Positions 1 through 10,300 of a stretch of 64,000 nt of DNA are shown in pieces. A program made the position numbers and the translations under genes. The DNA is taken from positions 62,001-126,000 of the forward strand of contig JAGTXO010000035.1 in NCBI GenBank assembly GCA_019448385.1, written 5' to 3'. Position 1 is the stretch's first letter, and every line of letters starts with the position of its first letter. Source of the DNA: Diacronema lutheri (taxonomy: Eukaryota > Haptophyta > Pavlovophyceae > Pavlovales > Pavlovaceae). Under the pieces are notes generated by a model, which saw nothing but the letters and a program-made list of their open reading frames with translations, was not told where the DNA came from and did no database searches.

Positions 1-639
1 CGCTTTGCGGCCGAGCTTGGTGCGCTCAAGGTTGAGGTGGCCGAGGCTGTCGTGCCGTACACGGTCAAGCGCCGGCTGCAGGCGCAGGTCGACGAGCTCG
101 CGTCCATCGCGCTCGAGGCGGCCAAGGCGAGCGCCAAGGCGCTGCTCGAGGCGGCCAAGGCGGAGGGCACCGCGCTTGGCGAGGCCGCGCGCGGCGCGTC
201 GTCCAAGTGTGTCGTCGCGCAGCTCGCCATCGATGCGGACGCAAAGGCCGTCGACGCGGCGTCGGTCGCCTTCAAGGCGGCCGCGCCGGACACTGTGCGC
301 AGCAGCGCGCCCGTAGCGCGCGCGCCCGCGCCTCCCGCCTCGCCCGCCCGCCCGCGCGCCTCACGAGCCGCACCCCGCTTTGGCGCCAACCCCTTGCCGT
401 GCGCACCTGTGGCGTGGCAGCCATCGTTGCTCTTCGGCGTGAGCAAGGGCGCGCTCTCCGCCGTTGCCGTCTCGTCCAACGGCGCGCTCTCGGCGAAGGA
501 GTGGCTCGGGGCGGCCATCGCGCCGTCGGGGGGCAAGGGCGGCGGCAACGCTGGCCGCGCGATGGGCGCGTCGCGTGACGCGAGCCAAGTGGCGAAGTGC
601 GTGGAGGAGGGCGATGCATTCGCCGCCTCCAAACTGTAA
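1..639 (+). CDS. AARS1: Alanyl-tRNA synthetase, C-terminal end (partial)
   Basis: This is the last part of a cytosolic-type alanyl-tRNA synthetase, which charges tRNA-Ala; the gene enters from the left edge in frame 1. Exons read as 1-294 and 421-639. The intron 295-420 (126 nt, GTGCGC...CAG, phase 0) has no in-frame stop. Joined, the protein runs ...AAAPDT|PSLLFGVSKGALS... and ends with the C-terminal domain pattern GGKGGGNAGRAMGAS, corresponding to the GGKGGGKDVSAQATG stretch near the end of animal AlaRS. The aminoacylation and editing domains lie outside the window. The stop codon is only 23 bp from the convergent stop of the next gene. I am fairly sure of the family, from the glycine-rich signature and its position close to the C-terminus. 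Confidence 0.85.
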   Translation, partial: RFAAELGALKVEVAEAVVPYTVKRRLQAQVDELASIALEAAKASAKALLEAAKAEGTALGEAARGASSKCVVAQLAIDADAKAVDAASVAFKAAAPDTVRSSAPVARAPAPPASPARPRASRAAPRFGANPLPCAPVAWQPSLLFGVSKGALSAVAVSSNGALSAKEWLGAAIAPSGGKGGGNAGRAMGASRDASQVAKCVEEGDAFAASKL

Positions 640-662
640 GAGTCACAAAGAGTCAGAAACAC

Positions 663-2252
663 TTAGGCGTCGTCCGCCTGCGGCACGCTCTTGACTACGG
701 CGCCCGCGAGGAGCGCGACTAGCCCCATGAAGGCGAAGACGACAAACTGGCCGCCGACGCGCATGTGTGCAGAGATGCTCACGATCAGCCCGCCGACGAT
801 CGGCGCGAAGCCGCGCGCGAGCGCCGAGAGCGACTGCGAGAAGCCGTTGATCATCGCGAGCTGCGAGGGCGGCACCGAGCTGTTGACGAGCACGTTGCCC
901 AGCGTGAAGCCGAGCGTACCGAAGCAGTTGATGAGTGCGAGCGTGACGACGAGCGCCGGGAAGACGATCGCCGCGACGGCGGGCGACGCGGCTGGCGAGA
1001 GCGAGTACCTCCGCAGCAGCGCGAGGGCGGGCAGCAGCAGGAAGACGGGCAGCAGCAGGAAGTTGGCCCACGCGAGCGACCGGCGCGTGCCCACGCGCTG
1101 CGTGAGCGGCGCCTGCAGCGGCAGCGAGCCGAAGAGACCTATCGATGCTGCGGAGAGCACACAGCCGATCTCGCGCATTGACAGGCCCAGTCCGCCATCG
1201 CACAGCGCAGACTTGAGCAGCAGCGGTACGGCCAGGTCGTAGAGCACGTTGATGAAGCAGTCCAGCGCGTACGCGCCGCACGCGAGCAGCGGCGCGCGCT
1301 CGCGCAAAAAGGCGAGCCGCTCGCGCAGGCCGGCGCGCGCGGCCGGCGGCACTTCAGGCGTGGCCGCGCCCGCCGCGGCCGCGCGCGCGTCGCCGGCGGC
1401 GGGCGTGCGCGGCAGCGCGACGTAGGCGGTGAGCAGCGCGGCGAACTGCACCGCCATGCACACGAGGCACGGCAGCAAATAGGGCTGCGCGCGGAAGAGC
1501 GGCAGCCTGCCAAACGTGGCCGGGTAAAGCGCCGCCGGCCGCGCGAGCAGGCCGCCCGTGGCTGGCGCGATGACAGCGCCGCAGCCAAAGGCGAGGGTGA
1601 GGAGCCCAAAGGCCTTGACGCGGCGCGTGCCGCTCGTCGTGCGCGCGATGAACGCCTTGAGGATCGAGATGTTGCCGTTCATCGAGCCCGCGACGATCCG
1701 CGCGACGAGCGCGAGCCGGTAAGACGGTGCCATGCCGAACGCGAATGTTGAGCACAGCCCGACGGCGATCGTGAAGAGCATCGTCTGCCGCACGCCGACC
1801 GTGTCGGAGAGAGAGGAGACGATCGGCGTCGCGATGAACGAGGCGAAGCAGTACGACGACGACAGCGCGCCCGCCGCGACGCCGAGCTGCGCGGGCGGGA
1901 CGCCAAAGCCCTCCATCATGAACGGCAGGAACGGGAAGATCATCATCGACTGGACGGCCTCGGAGAACTGAACGGCAAAGACGCACGCACGCGCAGAGAA
2001 GGGCATCCCCTCTCCGCCCTCCGCCGCATTCTCCGCCGCCGCCGCCGCCCCAGAGAGCCGCGCGCACGCGCGCGCCGGCGGCGCGCGCCGAGCGAGCGCT
2101 GCCGGCGGCGCACGCGGCGCGCGCGGCGCGGCGCGGAGCCAGGGCCGGCGCGCCGACGGCCCGATGGACGCCGCGCGCGATACGAGCGGATGCTGCACGT
2201 CAAGCAGGCTCACCGCGCACACCACGCCCACCAGGCGCAGGCCGAGCGACAT
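663..2252 (-). CDS. MFS transporter, possibly plastid-targeted
   Basis: An intronless major facilitator superfamily permease of 529 residues. About twelve hydrophobic helices are visible in two blocks (from about residue 95 and about residue 325), with an MFS motif-A-like loop SSLSDTVGVR after the second helix. The substrate is unknown; sugar, metal-chelate and drug carriers of the TetA/ZIF type are the closest in feel. I chose the ATG at 2252; the frame is open to a GTG at 2276. The N-terminus (MSLGLRLVGVVCAVSLL) looks like a signal peptide and is followed by some 60 residues rich in Arg, Ala and Pro. That is the layout of a bipartite leader for a complex plastid, though this is inference. 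It is divergent from PIMT (131 bp between starts) and convergent with AlaRS. Confidence 0.85.
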   Translation of the reverse strand: MSLGLRLVGVVCAVSLLDVQHPLVSRAASIGPSARRPWLRAAPRAPRAPPAALARRAPPARACARLSGAAAAAENAAEGGEGMPFSARACVFAVQFSEAVQSMMIFPFLPFMMEGFGVPPAQLGVAAGALSSSYCFASFIATPIVSSLSDTVGVRQTMLFTIAVGLCSTFAFGMAPSYRLALVARIVAGSMNGNISILKAFIARTTSGTRRVKAFGLLTLAFGCGAVIAPATGGLLARPAALYPATFGRLPLFRAQPYLLPCLVCMAVQFAALLTAYVALPRTPAAGDARAAAAGAATPEVPPAARAGLRERLAFLRERAPLLACGAYALDCFINVLYDLAVPLLLKSALCDGGLGLSMREIGCVLSAASIGLFGSLPLQAPLTQRVGTRRSLAWANFLLLPVFLLLPALALLRRYSLSPAASPAVAAIVFPALVVTLALINCFGTLGFTLGNVLVNSSVPPSQLAMINGFSQSLSALARGFAPIVGGLIVSISAHMRVGGQFVVFAFMGLVALLAGAVVKSVPQADDA

Positions 2253-2383
2253 GCTCCCTCGCGGCGGTGCGCGCACGAGGACGAGCGGCCAACGATCTTC
2301 TTGACTCTTTTTACGACGGGGCCGTCCGGCCGTCCGCCGACTCGTCCCTTGGCGCGTGGATGCTCGCAGCGCCCGCGCGGGCG

Positions 2384-3299
2384 ATGGCGCTCCTTTTCAT
2401 GCCGCAGACCGCGATGATGTGGACGTCGAGTGGCCACAGCAACAGCGCGCTCGTCGACAATCTGATCCGCGACCAGGTCGTCAAGGACGCGCGCGTGGCG
2501 TCGGCGATGCGTGCTGTCGACCGCGCGGACTTTTGCCCGCCAGGCGGCCGGCCGTACGACGATTCGCCCATGCCGATGTGCGCGCGCAGTGCATGCGTGC
2601 CATAGCTCCGCTCCGCTTTGCGCGCCTCACACCGCCTTGACGTGGGGACGCGCGCGCGCGCGCGCGCGCTGCGCAGCGGGTACGGCCAGACGATCTCAGC
2701 ACCGCACATGCACGCGCACGCGCTCGAGCTGCTCAAGGAGCACCTCAAGCCGGGGAGCAAAGTGCTCGACGTTGGCGTCGGCTCAGGCATCCTCGCCGGT
2801 GCGCGCGACCCATGCCCGTGGACAGCTGCGCGCGCGCCGCGCGCGGCGGTCTAAAGAGCGCCGTGCCGCGCGCCACGCCTGCGGCCGGCGGCGGGGCGAC
2901 GCAGCGATGATGGCGCACATGGTGGGCGAGCATGGCAAGGTAGTGAGCATCGACTTCCCCGAGCTCGTTAGCCTTGCCGAGCGCAACCTGCTCAAGTCGT
3001 GCGCGCAGCAGCTCGGCGGGCCCTCGCCGACAATTCAGCTTCACGCGGCGGACGGCTGGCGCGGCGTGCCCGACGAGGCGCCGTTCGCCGCGATCCACGT
3101 TGGTGCGGCGGCGGCGAGCGTGCCGCAGGCGTTGCTCGACCAGCTCGAGCCGGGCGGGCGCATGCTCATCCCGGTCGGCCCCGAGGGCGGCGCGCAGGCG
3201 CTGTGCGTTGTCGACAAGTCGCGCGATGGAACCGTCACGCAGACGGCGCAGATGAGCGTGCGATTCGTGCCGCTCGTGCGCACGGCGGGCGGCGCATGA
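2384..3299 (+). CDS. PCMT1: Protein-L-isoaspartate O-methyltransferase
   Basis: A SAM-dependent enzyme that methylates isoaspartyl residues to start repair of aged proteins. Exons 2384-2577, 2677-2798 and 2905-3299 give 236 residues, the usual family length. Both introns start with GTGCGC. The joins restore conserved stretches: [20 protein letters not shown] across intron 1, and the SAM-binding motif [12 protein letters not shown] followed by [14 protein letters not shown] across intron 2. Later come [19 protein letters not shown] and [11 protein letters not shown], both diagnostic. The start at 2384 is the first reasonable ATG; ATG 2399 would also serve. Without splicing the catalytic domain is split over three frames, so the exon model is well supported. 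Confidence 0.93.
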
Positions 3300-3396
3300 C
3301 AGCGACCACCCGCGCCGCGCGCGACGACGACCGCTGACGTACCCGCGGGCAGTGAGCGTTGGTGTGAGTCGAACAACAGAGTGGGTGTCACTAGCT

Positions 3397-3429
3397 GGTC
3401 CGGTGAGGTCGTCGTTGCTTCACCGGACC
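3397..3429. other. Perfect inverted repeat between convergent genes
   Basis: GGTCCGGTGA (3397-3406) and TCACCGGACC (3420-3429) form a perfect 10-bp stem with a 13-nt loop. It lies in the 204-bp gap between the PIMT stop (3299) and the DNAAF1 stop (3504). It could fold in both 3' UTRs. A role in 3'-end formation is only a guess. Confidence 0.6.
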
Positions 3430-3503
3430 CAATCACATCCGCCGGGCGAGCAGCAGCCGGCCTCGCCGGGCCGTGTGCGGATGCGACACGGGTCGCGCGT
3501 CCG

Positions 3504-5200
3504 TCAGTCGAGCGCGTCCAGGTCATCGTCGTGCGCAGGCGCGGGCGGCGGGTCGCTCTTCGCGGCGGCCTCGCCTGCCCCCTCGCGCGCGGGCTCCGCC
3601 TCGGCGGTGGAAGGCGGCGTCGGCTGCTCGCTGGGCTCCTCCGCCTGCTGCGCGCGCAGCCGCTGCCGCTCCTGAAGCTCCCGCCTGCGCGGCAGCGGCG
3701 GGCGGCGCGCGCGGACGGCCGGTGCGAGCGGTGCGAGCGGGGCGCGAGTCGCACATGAAGGCGAGCGTGAGCGTCTGCGCACCGACGCGCGGTGCCGAGT
3801 TTGACAGCGGCCGTGCGCACGCCCTGGCGCGATGCGAGGCAATGTGGTGCGCACGCCCTGGCGCGATGCGAGGCAATGCGGTGCGCATGCCCTGGCGCGA
3901 TGCGAGGCAATGCGGTGCGCATGCCCTGGCGCGATGCGAGGCAATGTGGTGCGCACGCCCTGGCGCGATGCGAGGCAATGCGGTGCGCACGCGCTGGCGC
4001 GCGCGTTGCTGCCTGTGGCTCGCGCCGAGAGTGGAAGGGACGGTGGGCGCTGGGTGGGGGGGGGGGGGAGGGGGAGGGGAAAGGGAAATGGAAAGCTCGA
4101 GGGCATCGCGCGCACCGCTTCGCCTCCACGGCGGCGAGGGCGCGGTCGTACAGCTGTTGGCTCGAGTGGGCAGCGTCTGCGTTGGCCGCCTTGCGCGCGC
4201 CGCCACCGCCGCCGTCGGCCGCCCCGTCGGCCACGTCGGCGTGCGCGCTCGGCGCGACGCCAGCGTCGGCAAGGCGCGTGGCCGCGCGCGCCTTCGCATC
4301 GTCGGTGAGGCGGCGCATGTACTCGAGGTTCTTGCGCTGCTGCTCGTCGCGCGCTTCGCGCTGGCGCGCGCGCTCCTCTCGCTCCGCCTCGAGCCCCTTG
4401 CCCTTGCCCAGCTCCATTTCGCCCCACGCCCACGCCTCGGTCGCGAGGCGGTCGTCCGGGAAGACGGGCCGATCGTCGAGGTACGTGAGGGCGCCGCACC
4501 GCGCGACGGTCGTACGGCGGTACTGCTCGATGCGCTGGACGAACGAGTTGCCGTGCAGCTGGAGAACGGCGAGCTGCGGCAGTGCCTCGAGCACGCCGAG
4601 CGCGGCCGGGTCGTCGATGCGGTTGTGCGAGAGGTCAAGGACCGAAAGTTGCGGCGCGTGCAGCAGACCGCGCAGGTCGTCCGCGCTGCTCAGCTGGTTG
4701 TGCGCGAGCTGCAACGTCTGCAGCGCGGGCAAATGGTGCAGGTTGTCAACCCGCTTGATGAAGTTGTTTGATATCTGCGCGCGCGTGCGCGCGCGCGCAC
4801 GAGCGGCGCGCGCGCCGATCGCCGTTGGCCGTCGCGTCTTGCGCGGCCGGCGGCCGGCGACGCGGCGCGCGCGTACCTGCAGCGTGGTGAGCTTGGTGCA
4901 CGTGGCGAGGCCCTCGATGCGCGAGAAGCAATTCTGGTGCGCGTACAAGCAGCGCAGCTCGGTCAGCTTCTCCAGCCCTTCCAGCCGCGTGAAGCCGTTC
5001 CCCTCGAGCCAGATGGCGCGCACGCCCGTGTACTCGTCGAGGTTCTCGATCTTGGCGTAGCCCTTGTAGTGGAGGTAGAGCTTGTCGTTGATGTCGGGCG
5101 TGTGGTACCCGCCATTCTCCTTGCACAGCGCGCGCAGCTCCTTGGCCGTGATCCGCGGCGGCCCATCCACCGCCTCCGGGTCGTGCTCGGCGCGCACCAT
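3504..5200 (-). CDS. DNAAF1: Dynein axonemal assembly factor 1 (LRRC50/ODA7)
   Basis: A leucine-rich-repeat protein needed in the cytoplasm to preassemble axonemal dynein arms, so the organism builds motile flagella. Exons (minus strand) 5200-4877, 4774-4116 and 3684-3504 give 387 residues. The N-terminal block DKLYLHYKGYAKIENLDEYTG, the LRR ladder (about residues 45-200) and the cap TYLDDRPVFPDDR match the family closely. A charged, Glu/Arg-rich helical tail follows and ends in acidic DDDLDALD. Intron 1 (102 nt) begins GTACGC and is stop-free in frame. Intron 2 (431 nt, GTGCGC) holds a 34-bp minisatellite and, on the coding strand, a poly-C run. It is shorter than the animal proteins because the tail is brief. 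The start lies 95 bp from the divergent gene. Confidence 0.93.
3813..3998. repeat. 34-bp minisatellite in DNAAF1 intron 2
   Basis: Five full tandem copies of a 34-bp unit begin at 3813, 3847, 3881, 3915 and 3949, with a partial sixth. The unit begins GTGCGCACGCCCTGGCGCGA. Copies differ at only a few sites. It lies wholly within the second intron. Confidence 0.9.
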
Positions 5201-5295
5201 CCCTGTGCGCTCGACGGCGCTCAACCGCTGTAACCGCCCCCTTTTCCCCTCAACTCGCGTCTTTTTTGCGCGCGGGGGCCGAGCCCTTCGAGACG

Positions 5296-6989
5296 ATGCT
5301 CGCGCTCGTCGCGGCACACGCCCTCCTGCCCGCGCTTGGCGCGCTTGCCGCGCCGGCGCAGCGCACGTGCGCGCCGTCAGCCGTCTCGCGCGCCTACTCG
5401 CCCGCCACGCTCCGCCGCGCCGCCGCGACGATGAGCACCACGGTGCGCGCGCGGCGTCGCCGCGACGCGCGCGCGCGCGCACGTGCGCGCACGTGCGCGT
5501 CGAGTAGCGACTGGCCGTGGCAAGCGCGCGGCGCACGTGGTGCGGCGTACCTCTTGGCCGTGCACCGTCAGGCTGTCCGCGCCGCGCCGCCACGGCATCG
5601 TGCGCCGCGGCTCGTGGCCTGACGCGTGCGCGCGGCCCCCGTCGTGTGTCGCGTGGCCCATTCGCAGGGCGTCGCACGTTCGGGCGCGGTGCTCGTCTTC
5701 GACCAGACGGACGACTACTTCAGCTCGCGCGACGTCTTCCAGCAGTTGTACACGCACGGCAACTACGCGCGCATCGCGTGCGTGTCTGCGAGCGCCGTGC
5801 GCGCCAAGAAGATGATGCTCGGCCGCGAGGCGCGCTACTCTGGCCTGATCGACGCGCTCGAGATCATCGAGGCGGCGGACGTGACCGCGCCGGCCGTCGC
5901 GGAGGCGGCGGGCTACGGCATCTGGGTGATCCTCAACGCGGAGCAGTCCAAGCTCGGCGCGCAGCTGGCTGCGGCGAAGGCGGCTGGCGTCACGCGGCTG
6001 CTCGTCACATTCTCCGCCGATGGCGTCAGCGACGCGGCCGCGCTCGAGGCGACGCTCGCGGCGTCGGGGCTGCGGTACACGGCGATGCGCACGGGCGAGC
6101 TCTCCAAGCAGATCGAGGGCTCGGCGCTCGTGCGCGCCGCGTGCCTCGCGAGCGCTCCGCGTGCGCGCGCACCGTGCACCGGTGCCTGCCCCCCGCCGCG
6201 CCGCGCGTGCTGCGACGGCGCCGCCCGCGCGCCGACCGCACACCCCGCCGCGCGTGCCCGCCGCGTCTGCGCGCGCAGCGCATCGCGGCGCTGGACGCGC
6301 CGACGCCCGCGGGCATCTCGCGCACAGACGCGTTCCGCGTCGCGGTTGAGGCGCTGACGATCGACGGTGCGGTGGGCAAGCTCTTCGCGCTCTTGCCGGC
6401 GGACAAGACGCAGACGTCTGCGGTCTTCCGCGAGATGCGCTTCGCGGGCGTGGACAGGCGTCAGGAGGTGGTCGCGCTCCTGTCGGGCACCGTCGACAGC
6501 CGCGCAATCGAGCTCGAGGCGGAGGAGGCGAAGAAGCGCGAGGCCGCCGAGGCGAAGGCCAAGGCGATGCCGAGCGACAAGTCGCTGCCCGCCTCGTCGC
6601 AGGAGGAGATTGAGGCGGCCTTCGCGCGCACGCGCGCGCGCGCAAAGTTCCTCGCGGAGGAGGAGGCCGCGCGTCAGGCGGCGATTGAGGAGAAGCGCGC
6701 CGAGCGGATGAAGACGCAGTCGATGATCGACGCGCGCATCGCCGAGGTCGCGAAGGCCAAGGCCGGAGGCGGCGGCGGCGCGCGCGAGATGACGGACGAC
6801 GAGGACCCGCGCGGGCCGCAGAAGCCAAAGGCGCAGGAGCGGGGAGACGGCGACGGTGAGGGCAAGGGCGACGGCGACGACAAGAAGCCGGGCGGCGGCG
6901 ATGACGGCGGGTCAAGCGGTGGCCCTGACAAGAAGGATGGCGGCAATAATGATGGCGGAGGAGGCGCGGGCGGCGTCGCCACCGTCTGA
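5296..6989 (+). CDS. Rossmann-fold NAD(P)-binding (SDR/NmrA-like) protein
   Basis: Exons 5296-5442, 5668-6129 and 6279-6989 give 439 residues; introns of 225 and 149 nt both start GTGCGC. The core (about residues 50-320) alternates strands and helices like an atypical short-chain dehydrogenase or NmrA-like domain (GAVLVFDQTDDYFSSRDVF, TRLLVTFSADGVSD). I see no classic TGxxGxxG dinucleotide motif, so cofactor binding is not certain. The C-terminal third is a Lys/Glu/Ala-rich helix and then a Gly/Asp/Lys-rich disordered tail. The N-terminus MLALVAAHALLPALGALAAP resembles a signal peptide followed by a basic Ser/Ala/Arg stretch, again like a bipartite plastid leader. ATG 5266 is an alternative start. 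The reaction is unknown. Confidence 0.7.
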
Positions 6990-7362
6990 GCGACGCGACA
7001 AGGCGCGCGCGGCCGCGCCACGTGCGTTCGCGCGTCGTGGCGCGCGCTGCCGGCCGCGCCTCGTCCGGCGCTCGGCCCTGCCGAGCCGCGCCGAGCCAAC
7101 AGCCGCGCGTGCACGCAGCCGTGTGTGCTGCGCGGGTGTATATATGGTCAAGCCAAATCCGATCGGTTAGGGTTAGGCCCCGTCACAGCCCCTTGCCGCA
7201 GCCACCACCGTCACCGGCGTGCTGCACATGCCCCTCGACCTCGTCTTCCGAAAGAAAACCGAAAAATACTGAAGACGTCCCTCCCCCCTTTCGTCTGTGC
7301 ACGAACGAATCTCACACCCTATCAACCTTCCCCGGCGCAGCTCCATCGCCGCGAGCGGTGCT
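6990..7362 (+). promoter_or_regulatory. Intergenic region upstream of XDH
   Basis: 373 bp between the SDR-like gene and XDH, less GC-rich than its surroundings. It holds a TATATA-like stretch (about 7139-7146, GTATATATGG), about 215 bp before the chosen ATG, and GGTTAGGGTTAGG (7165-7177), two telomere-like units. A CGCAG at about 7340 could be an intron acceptor within the 5' UTR. No coding signal was recognised. Confidence 0.4.
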
Positions 7363-10300
7363 ATGGCGGCGCGCGCGCCCGTCGAGGTGGCGTACGAGGT
7401 GGCGCCGCCGGGCATCGACTTGTCCGTCTACCGCTCCTCGCTCGTGGTATACGTTAATGGCGCGCGCGTCGACGTGCCTGCCCGGGAGTCGGACGTGCTG
7501 CTGCTCGACTTTTTGCGCGCGCGCGGCCTGACCGGCGCAAAGCTCGGCTGCGGCGAGGGGGGCTGCGGCGCGTGCACGGTGGTGATTTCGCGGCACGACG
7601 CCGCCACTGGCGAGGCGCGGCACACCTCGGTTAATGCGTGCCTCATGCCCCTCCTCGCCGCGGACGGGTGCGACGTGACGACGGTCGAGGGGATCGGCTC
7701 GACGCGCACCGAGCTCCACCCGGTGCAGCAGCGGATGGCGGAGATGCACGGCGCGCAGTGCGGGTTCTGCACGCCGGGCATCGTGATGGCCATGTACGCC
7801 CTCTTCCTCAACAACCCCAAGGCGCCCGTCGAGCTGATCGAGGAGAGCATGGACGGCAACCTCTGCCGGTGCACAGGCTACCGGCCCATCTGGGACGCCG
7901 CAAAGTCGCTCTGCGCCGATGCGCACCGCGAGCCTGCGGGCGCGGAGGCGGCGACGCAGGCGGAGCGCTGCGTCACATGTCCGCACAAGGACGCCGCCGG
8001 CCAGAACGGCGCCTGCTCGCATGCGCACGCGCACGACGGCGGCGCAGGCGCGGGCGCGGGCGCGGGCGCGGGCGAGATTGAGGCGTGCGCCATGCATGCG
8101 CGCGCCGCCGTGCGGTCGGTCGTGAGCTCGACGGCCAACAAGCTGGCGGAGATGCACGCGGCAACGCCATACCACGCGACCAAGGCGGCCGAGCGCGACG
8201 CCGCGCGCGCGCGCCTGCCGCCCGAGCTCGCCGCACCGCTCGGCCCGCTGCGCGTGAACGCTGGCCGCCTTGTCTGGTGGAGGCCGCGCGCGCTCGCGGA
8301 CGCGCTCAACCTCAAGGCGGCCTTCCCGCACGCGCGCGTGGTGGTGGGGAACACGGAGGTTGGGATCGAGGCGCGCTTCAAGGGGCAGGCGCCCGCCGTC
8401 GTCATCGCCACGCAGGACGTGCCCGAGCTGCGCGACGCCGTGTTCACCGAGCGCGGCCTCGAGCTCGGAGCGTCCGCGCCGCTCAGCTCCGTCGCCGAGT
8501 TGTGCGAGCGGTGCGCGCACGCGTCGGCGGTGTGCGAGGCGGCGGCGCAGATGCTGCGCTGGTTCGCCTCCAACCAGATCCGTAACGTCGCCTGCCTCGG
8601 CGGCAATCTCGCCACCGCCTCGCCCATCTCGGACATGAACCCGCTCCTCGCCGCAGCGGGCGCGACGCTCGAGATCGCGTCGGCTGCGCGCGGCGCGCGG
8701 CTCGTGCCGGTGCGCGGCTTCTTCAAGGCGTACCGCACGGTGGATCTCGCGCCCGACGAGCTCATCGTGCGCGTGCACGTCCCGCACGCCGCGCCGCGTT
8801 TTGAGTACATCGTGCCGTACAAGCAGGCGCGCAGGCGCGAGGACGACATCTCCATCGTGACCGCAACGCTGCGCGCGCGCTTCGAGCCAACGGCGGACGG
8901 GTGGGTGTGCGCGGACGCGGCGCTCGCATTCGGCGGGCTCGCGCCGACGACGGTCCTCGCGCGGCAGGCCGCCGCGTCGCTCGTGGGCGAGCGCTGGTGC
9001 GACGCGACCTTCGAGCGAGCCGCCGCCGCACTCGCGCGTGAGGTGCGCGTGCCCGACGGCGCGCCCGGCGGGCAGGCCGAGTACCGCGGGGCGCTCGCCA
9101 CGTCCTTCCTCTTCAAGTTCTTCGTGCACACGTCGTTGCGGCTCGGCGAGGCGAAGGCCGAGGCGGACGCGAGCGCCGCGCGCGCGCTCGCCGAAGGCGC
9201 CGCGCCCACGCGCGCGCCGCTGCCCGCCGCGCCACTCATCGCCGCCGCCGAGCGCACCGCCGCGCGCTCGTGGGTGACGGAGCCCAAGCCGGCGACGAGC
9301 GGCACGCAGACGTACGCCGAGCGGCTGCGCCCGCTGCCCGGCCTCGAGCAGGACAAGTACCCGGACGCCGCCGCCCCCTCCCACGCCGCGAACGGCAATG
9401 CCAACGGGCACGGCAACGGCACGGCCGCCGCCGCCGCCGCCGCCGCGCCCAAGTCCGGCCAGTCCGGCCAATCCGTGCCGCACGCGGCGGCGAATCTGCA
9501 CGTGACCGGCGAGGCGACATATGTCGACGACATACCGCAGCCCTCCGGCCTCCTCCACGCCGCGCTCGTCGGCTCGCAGCGCGCCGCCGCGCGGATAGTG
9601 GCCGTCGACGCGACGGCCGCGCGCGCGATGCGTGGCGTCGTTCGCATCCTCTTCCACGCGGACCTGCCGGGCAAGAACGACCTGGGGCCCGTCGTGCACG
9701 ACGAGGAGTGCTTCGCAGAGGCGGTGGTCCACTCCGTCGGGCAGGTCATCGGTATCGTCGTCGCGACCTCGGTGCGCGAGGCGCGCGAGGCGGCGGCGGC
9801 CGTGCGCGTCGAGTACGAGGAGCTCGACCAGTTTGACGGCGGCTCGACGGAGGGGCGTCCGATCATCTCGATCGACGACGCGATCCGCGCGGGCTCCTTC
9901 TACGCGGTGACGGACCACACGCTCGAGTCGGGGCCCGCCGTCGAGCCGCTCCTCGCCACGGCGGGCGCGATCGTTGTCGAGGGCGAGTTTCGCCTCGGCG
10001 GGCAGGAGCACTTTTACCTCGAGAGCAACACGACGCTCGCCGTGCCGACGGAGGGGGGCGGCCTCGCGCTGCACACGAGCACGCAGGCGGTCGCGAAGAC
10101 GCAGAACCTCGTCGCGCACGTGTGCGCCATCCCGGCGCACAAGGTCGTATGCCACATGCGCCGGATGGGCGGCGGTTTTGGCGGCAAGGTGCGACCCGGC
10201 TGCGCGGCGGGCGAGCGGGGCGTGCCGCGCGCGCCGACGCGCCAAAGCCGCTCAGCCGCTCAGCTGCTCAGCCGCTCAGCCGCCCCGTTGCCCCATTCCG

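Noticed and set aside
3041-5677. A single 878-codon minus-strand frame spanning DNAAF1
   Set aside because: It is open through intron 1 and past intron 2, but the ends are Arg/Ala-rich noise; conserved sequence supports three exons.
7312-10245. A 977-codon open frame antisense to XDH
   Set aside because: Arg/Val/His-rich shadow of a strongly conserved gene on the other strand; such frames are common in this GC-rich DNA.
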